64,000 bases of DNA. Origin: SIG673 sp964570105. GTDB lineage: Bacteria; Bacillota; Clostridia; Oscillospirales; CAG-272. This document shows positions 62,751 through 64,000 of the stretch, piece by piece; positions within the stretch are counted from its first letter, which is position 1; each line of letters begins with the position of its first letter. The DNA is taken from the NCBI GenBank assembly GCA_964570105.1, contig CAZMWM010000001.1, positions 1-64,000 on the forward strand, written 5' to 3'. The position numbers and the translations under genes are program-made. The notes under the pieces are model-generated. The model did not search any database. It was not told the origin of the DNA and saw only the letters and a program-made list of their open reading frames with translations.

Positions 62751-63978
62751 CTCGCCGTTTACGGCAGATCGCTTCTTTTTTTGTACACCTGCCGACAGTC
62801 TGCTTACGCATCGAAAGCTCGGCTATCAGGGCATCGATGAAAACATCCTTCCTGAAATGCTTTCGGTAGTATTCAGCCGAATTTTTACCGAACGCTTCTT
62901 TATCTGCGGCAAGAAAAGCCCGTATATTCTCCGCAAGCGCATGATGATCTTCGGCAGGACCGCAAAGACCGCATCCGGCATCCGCTATGATCTCCGGCGT
63001 CTCGCCGTTTATCGCACCTATGAGCGGTTTTCCTGCCGCCATATAGGTCTGCACCTTTCCCGGAAGCGTCATGGATATTAGCGGATCGTCCGAGAGCGTC
63101 ACGAGCATAGCGTCCGCTTCACGGTAAAAGCGCGGCATCTCCTCAAGCGGCTTCCTTCCGTGAAATACAACGTTACCGACACCAAGCTCTGCGGCAAGCT
63201 TTTTGCAACCCTCGAGCGCGGAGCCGTCTCCGACTATATTAAAATTAAGTTTTTGGATATCCGCAAGCTCGTGTGCAGCGCGTATTATCGTCTCAACGCT
63301 CTGTGCGGCGCCCACATTTCCCGCGAAAGTCAGATCGACAGTGTCCTTCTTCACCGGTGCTTCCGGCTTAAACAGATCCTCCGCGTATTGCGGCAGGTAG
63401 GAAAGCCTGCTTGCCGGTATTTTAAATCTATCCTCGAAATATGTAACGAAATTTTTCGAAGTAACGATTATCTTATCCGCACGGGTGTACAGCTCACCGG
63501 ATATCTTATCAAAGACCTTATATATCAAGCTTTCTCGCTTGATACCTCCGGCAACAAGACTCTCCGGCCACAGATCAAGACAGTAGTACACGAGCGGCGC
63601 GGTGTGCTTTTTCTTGTATGTAACTCCGGCGCAAGCCATCATAACGGGAGAGAGCTGATTTACGAGCACCGCATCGTATTCCTTTTTGAGCGTTGCGGCG
63701 TATCGCGACGAGGAAAACGCAAAGCTGTAATAATTCAAAAATCTGAATATCACACCGCTTCTTCGACCTATTGTAAACGAGCGATGGATATTCACTCCGT
63801 TAATATCCTCGTTGCGTTTTTTTCCAAGCCGATAACCGTCGTATATCTTGCCCATCGGATAATTCGGCACTCCGGCGATAACGTCCACCTCGTGCCCTTG
63901 ACGCACAAGCTCTTCGCATATATCCGATATCCTCACCGGCTCCGGAGCATAATATTGACAAACGACAAGAATTTTCAC
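62740..63978 (-). CDS. WbuB-like family 4 glycosyltransferase
   Basis: A 412-residue GT-B enzyme. VVCQYYAPEPVRISDICEELVRQGHEVDVIAGVPNYPMGKI is the WbuB-type N-terminus, followed by LVYYCLDLWPESLVAGG and VDLTFAGNVGAAQSVETII. In some Gram-negative clusters WbuB occurs with the FnlA-FnlB-FnlC genes and is thought to transfer FucNAc, which matches the CapEFG set here; that link is inference. The start is a GTG with AAGGAAA about 12 bases upstream. It is the first complete gene of the cluster in the window; the operon continues beyond the right edge. Confidence 0.88.
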   Translation of the reverse strand: MKILVVCQYYAPEPVRISDICEELVRQGHEVDVIAGVPNYPMGKIYDGYRLGKKRNEDINGVNIHRSFTIGRRSGVIFRFLNYYSFAFSSSRYAATLKKEYDAVLVNQLSPVMMACAGVTYKKKHTAPLVYYCLDLWPESLVAGGIKRESLIYKVFDKISGELYTRADKIIVTSKNFVTYFEDRFKIPASRLSYLPQYAEDLFKPEAPVKKDTVDLTFAGNVGAAQSVETIIRAAHELADIQKLNFNIVGDGSALEGCKKLAAELGVGNVVFHGRKPLEEMPRFYREADAMLVTLSDDPLISMTLPGKVQTYMAAGKPLIGAINGETPEIIADAGCGLCGPAEDHHALAENIRAFLAADKEAFGKNSAEYYRKHFRKDVFIDALIAELSMRKQTVGRCTKKEAICRKRRVEV

Positions 63979-64000
63979 TTTTTATCAGTTTCCTTCCAGA

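Noticed and set aside
50173..63978. Polysaccharide cluster as a recently acquired island
   Set aside because: No integrase, transposase, flanking tRNA or direct repeat is seen, and base composition looks similar to the neighbours by eye.

Overview
The window looks like a chromosomal segment of an anaerobic, Clostridia-type member of the Bacillota. The gene orders nadD-yqeK-rsfS, infC-rpmI-rplT, dprA-topA-trmFO and rnc-(radical SAM)-smc-ftsY, the strong Shine-Dalgarno sites, the frequent TTG/GTG starts and the family-level look of the proteins support this. I cannot name the genus. I see no insertion sequence, prophage, CRISPR array or rRNA operon.

Layout. (1) 1-7.8 kb: a tRNA-Leu(UAG) on the minus strand, an EIIA-Glc-fold protein that has lost both active-site histidines, a membrane-anchored cell-wall-repeat protein, an FtsZ with an unusual C-terminus, two unknown membrane proteins (one collagen-like), a P-loop ATPase, a PepD-type dipeptidase and a TetR regulator. 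(2) 7.8-16.2 kb: a type II fatty-acid/polyketide-like operon: flavodoxin-fold reductase, PlsC-like acyltransferase, ACP, an unusual fusion of an active and a catalytically dead ketosynthase, FabG, FabZ, FabD, AccD and AccA. It has no FabH, enoyl reductase, AccB or AccC. A duplicated 16-base Shine-Dalgarno/hairpin element precedes fabG and accA at exactly the same distance. (3) 16.2-21 kb: a DUF4375-like protein, a MATE transporter, and an esterase/SGNH/LUD-domain set. (4) 21-27.2 kb (minus): an MBOAT O-acyltransferase with two SGNH-domain partners, each fused to BspA-type leucine-rich repeats, behind a perfect-consensus promoter. (5) 27.5-46.3 kb (plus): housekeeping genes: IF3 (AUU start, attenuated leader), L35, L20, SpoU methyltransferase, DprA, TopA, TrmFO, PlsX, a two-dsRBD pseudo-RNase III next to the real rnc, a radical SAM protein, SMC, FtsY, RdgB, NadD, YqeK, RsfS. 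(6) 46.3-50.1 kb (minus): a PII-like protein, a double-DUF1538 transporter and a second MATE protein. (7) 50.1-64 kb (minus): a surface-polysaccharide cluster with CapE-CapF-CapG (UDP-L-FucNAc synthesis), a Wzx flippase, a Wzy polymerase, four glycosyltransferases, LicD and two P-loop kinases. It runs off the right edge of the window.

Most interesting: the pseudo-RNase III (36138-37574), the ketosynthase/pseudo-ketosynthase fusion inside an incomplete FAS-like operon with its repeated SD-hairpin element, and the LRR-SGNH/MBOAT locus. A recurring theme is catalytically dead paralogues (EIIA, KS, RNase III). Start codons were re-chosen where the Shine-Dalgarno position disagreed with the longest open frame. 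All family assignments come from reading motifs; no database search was run.
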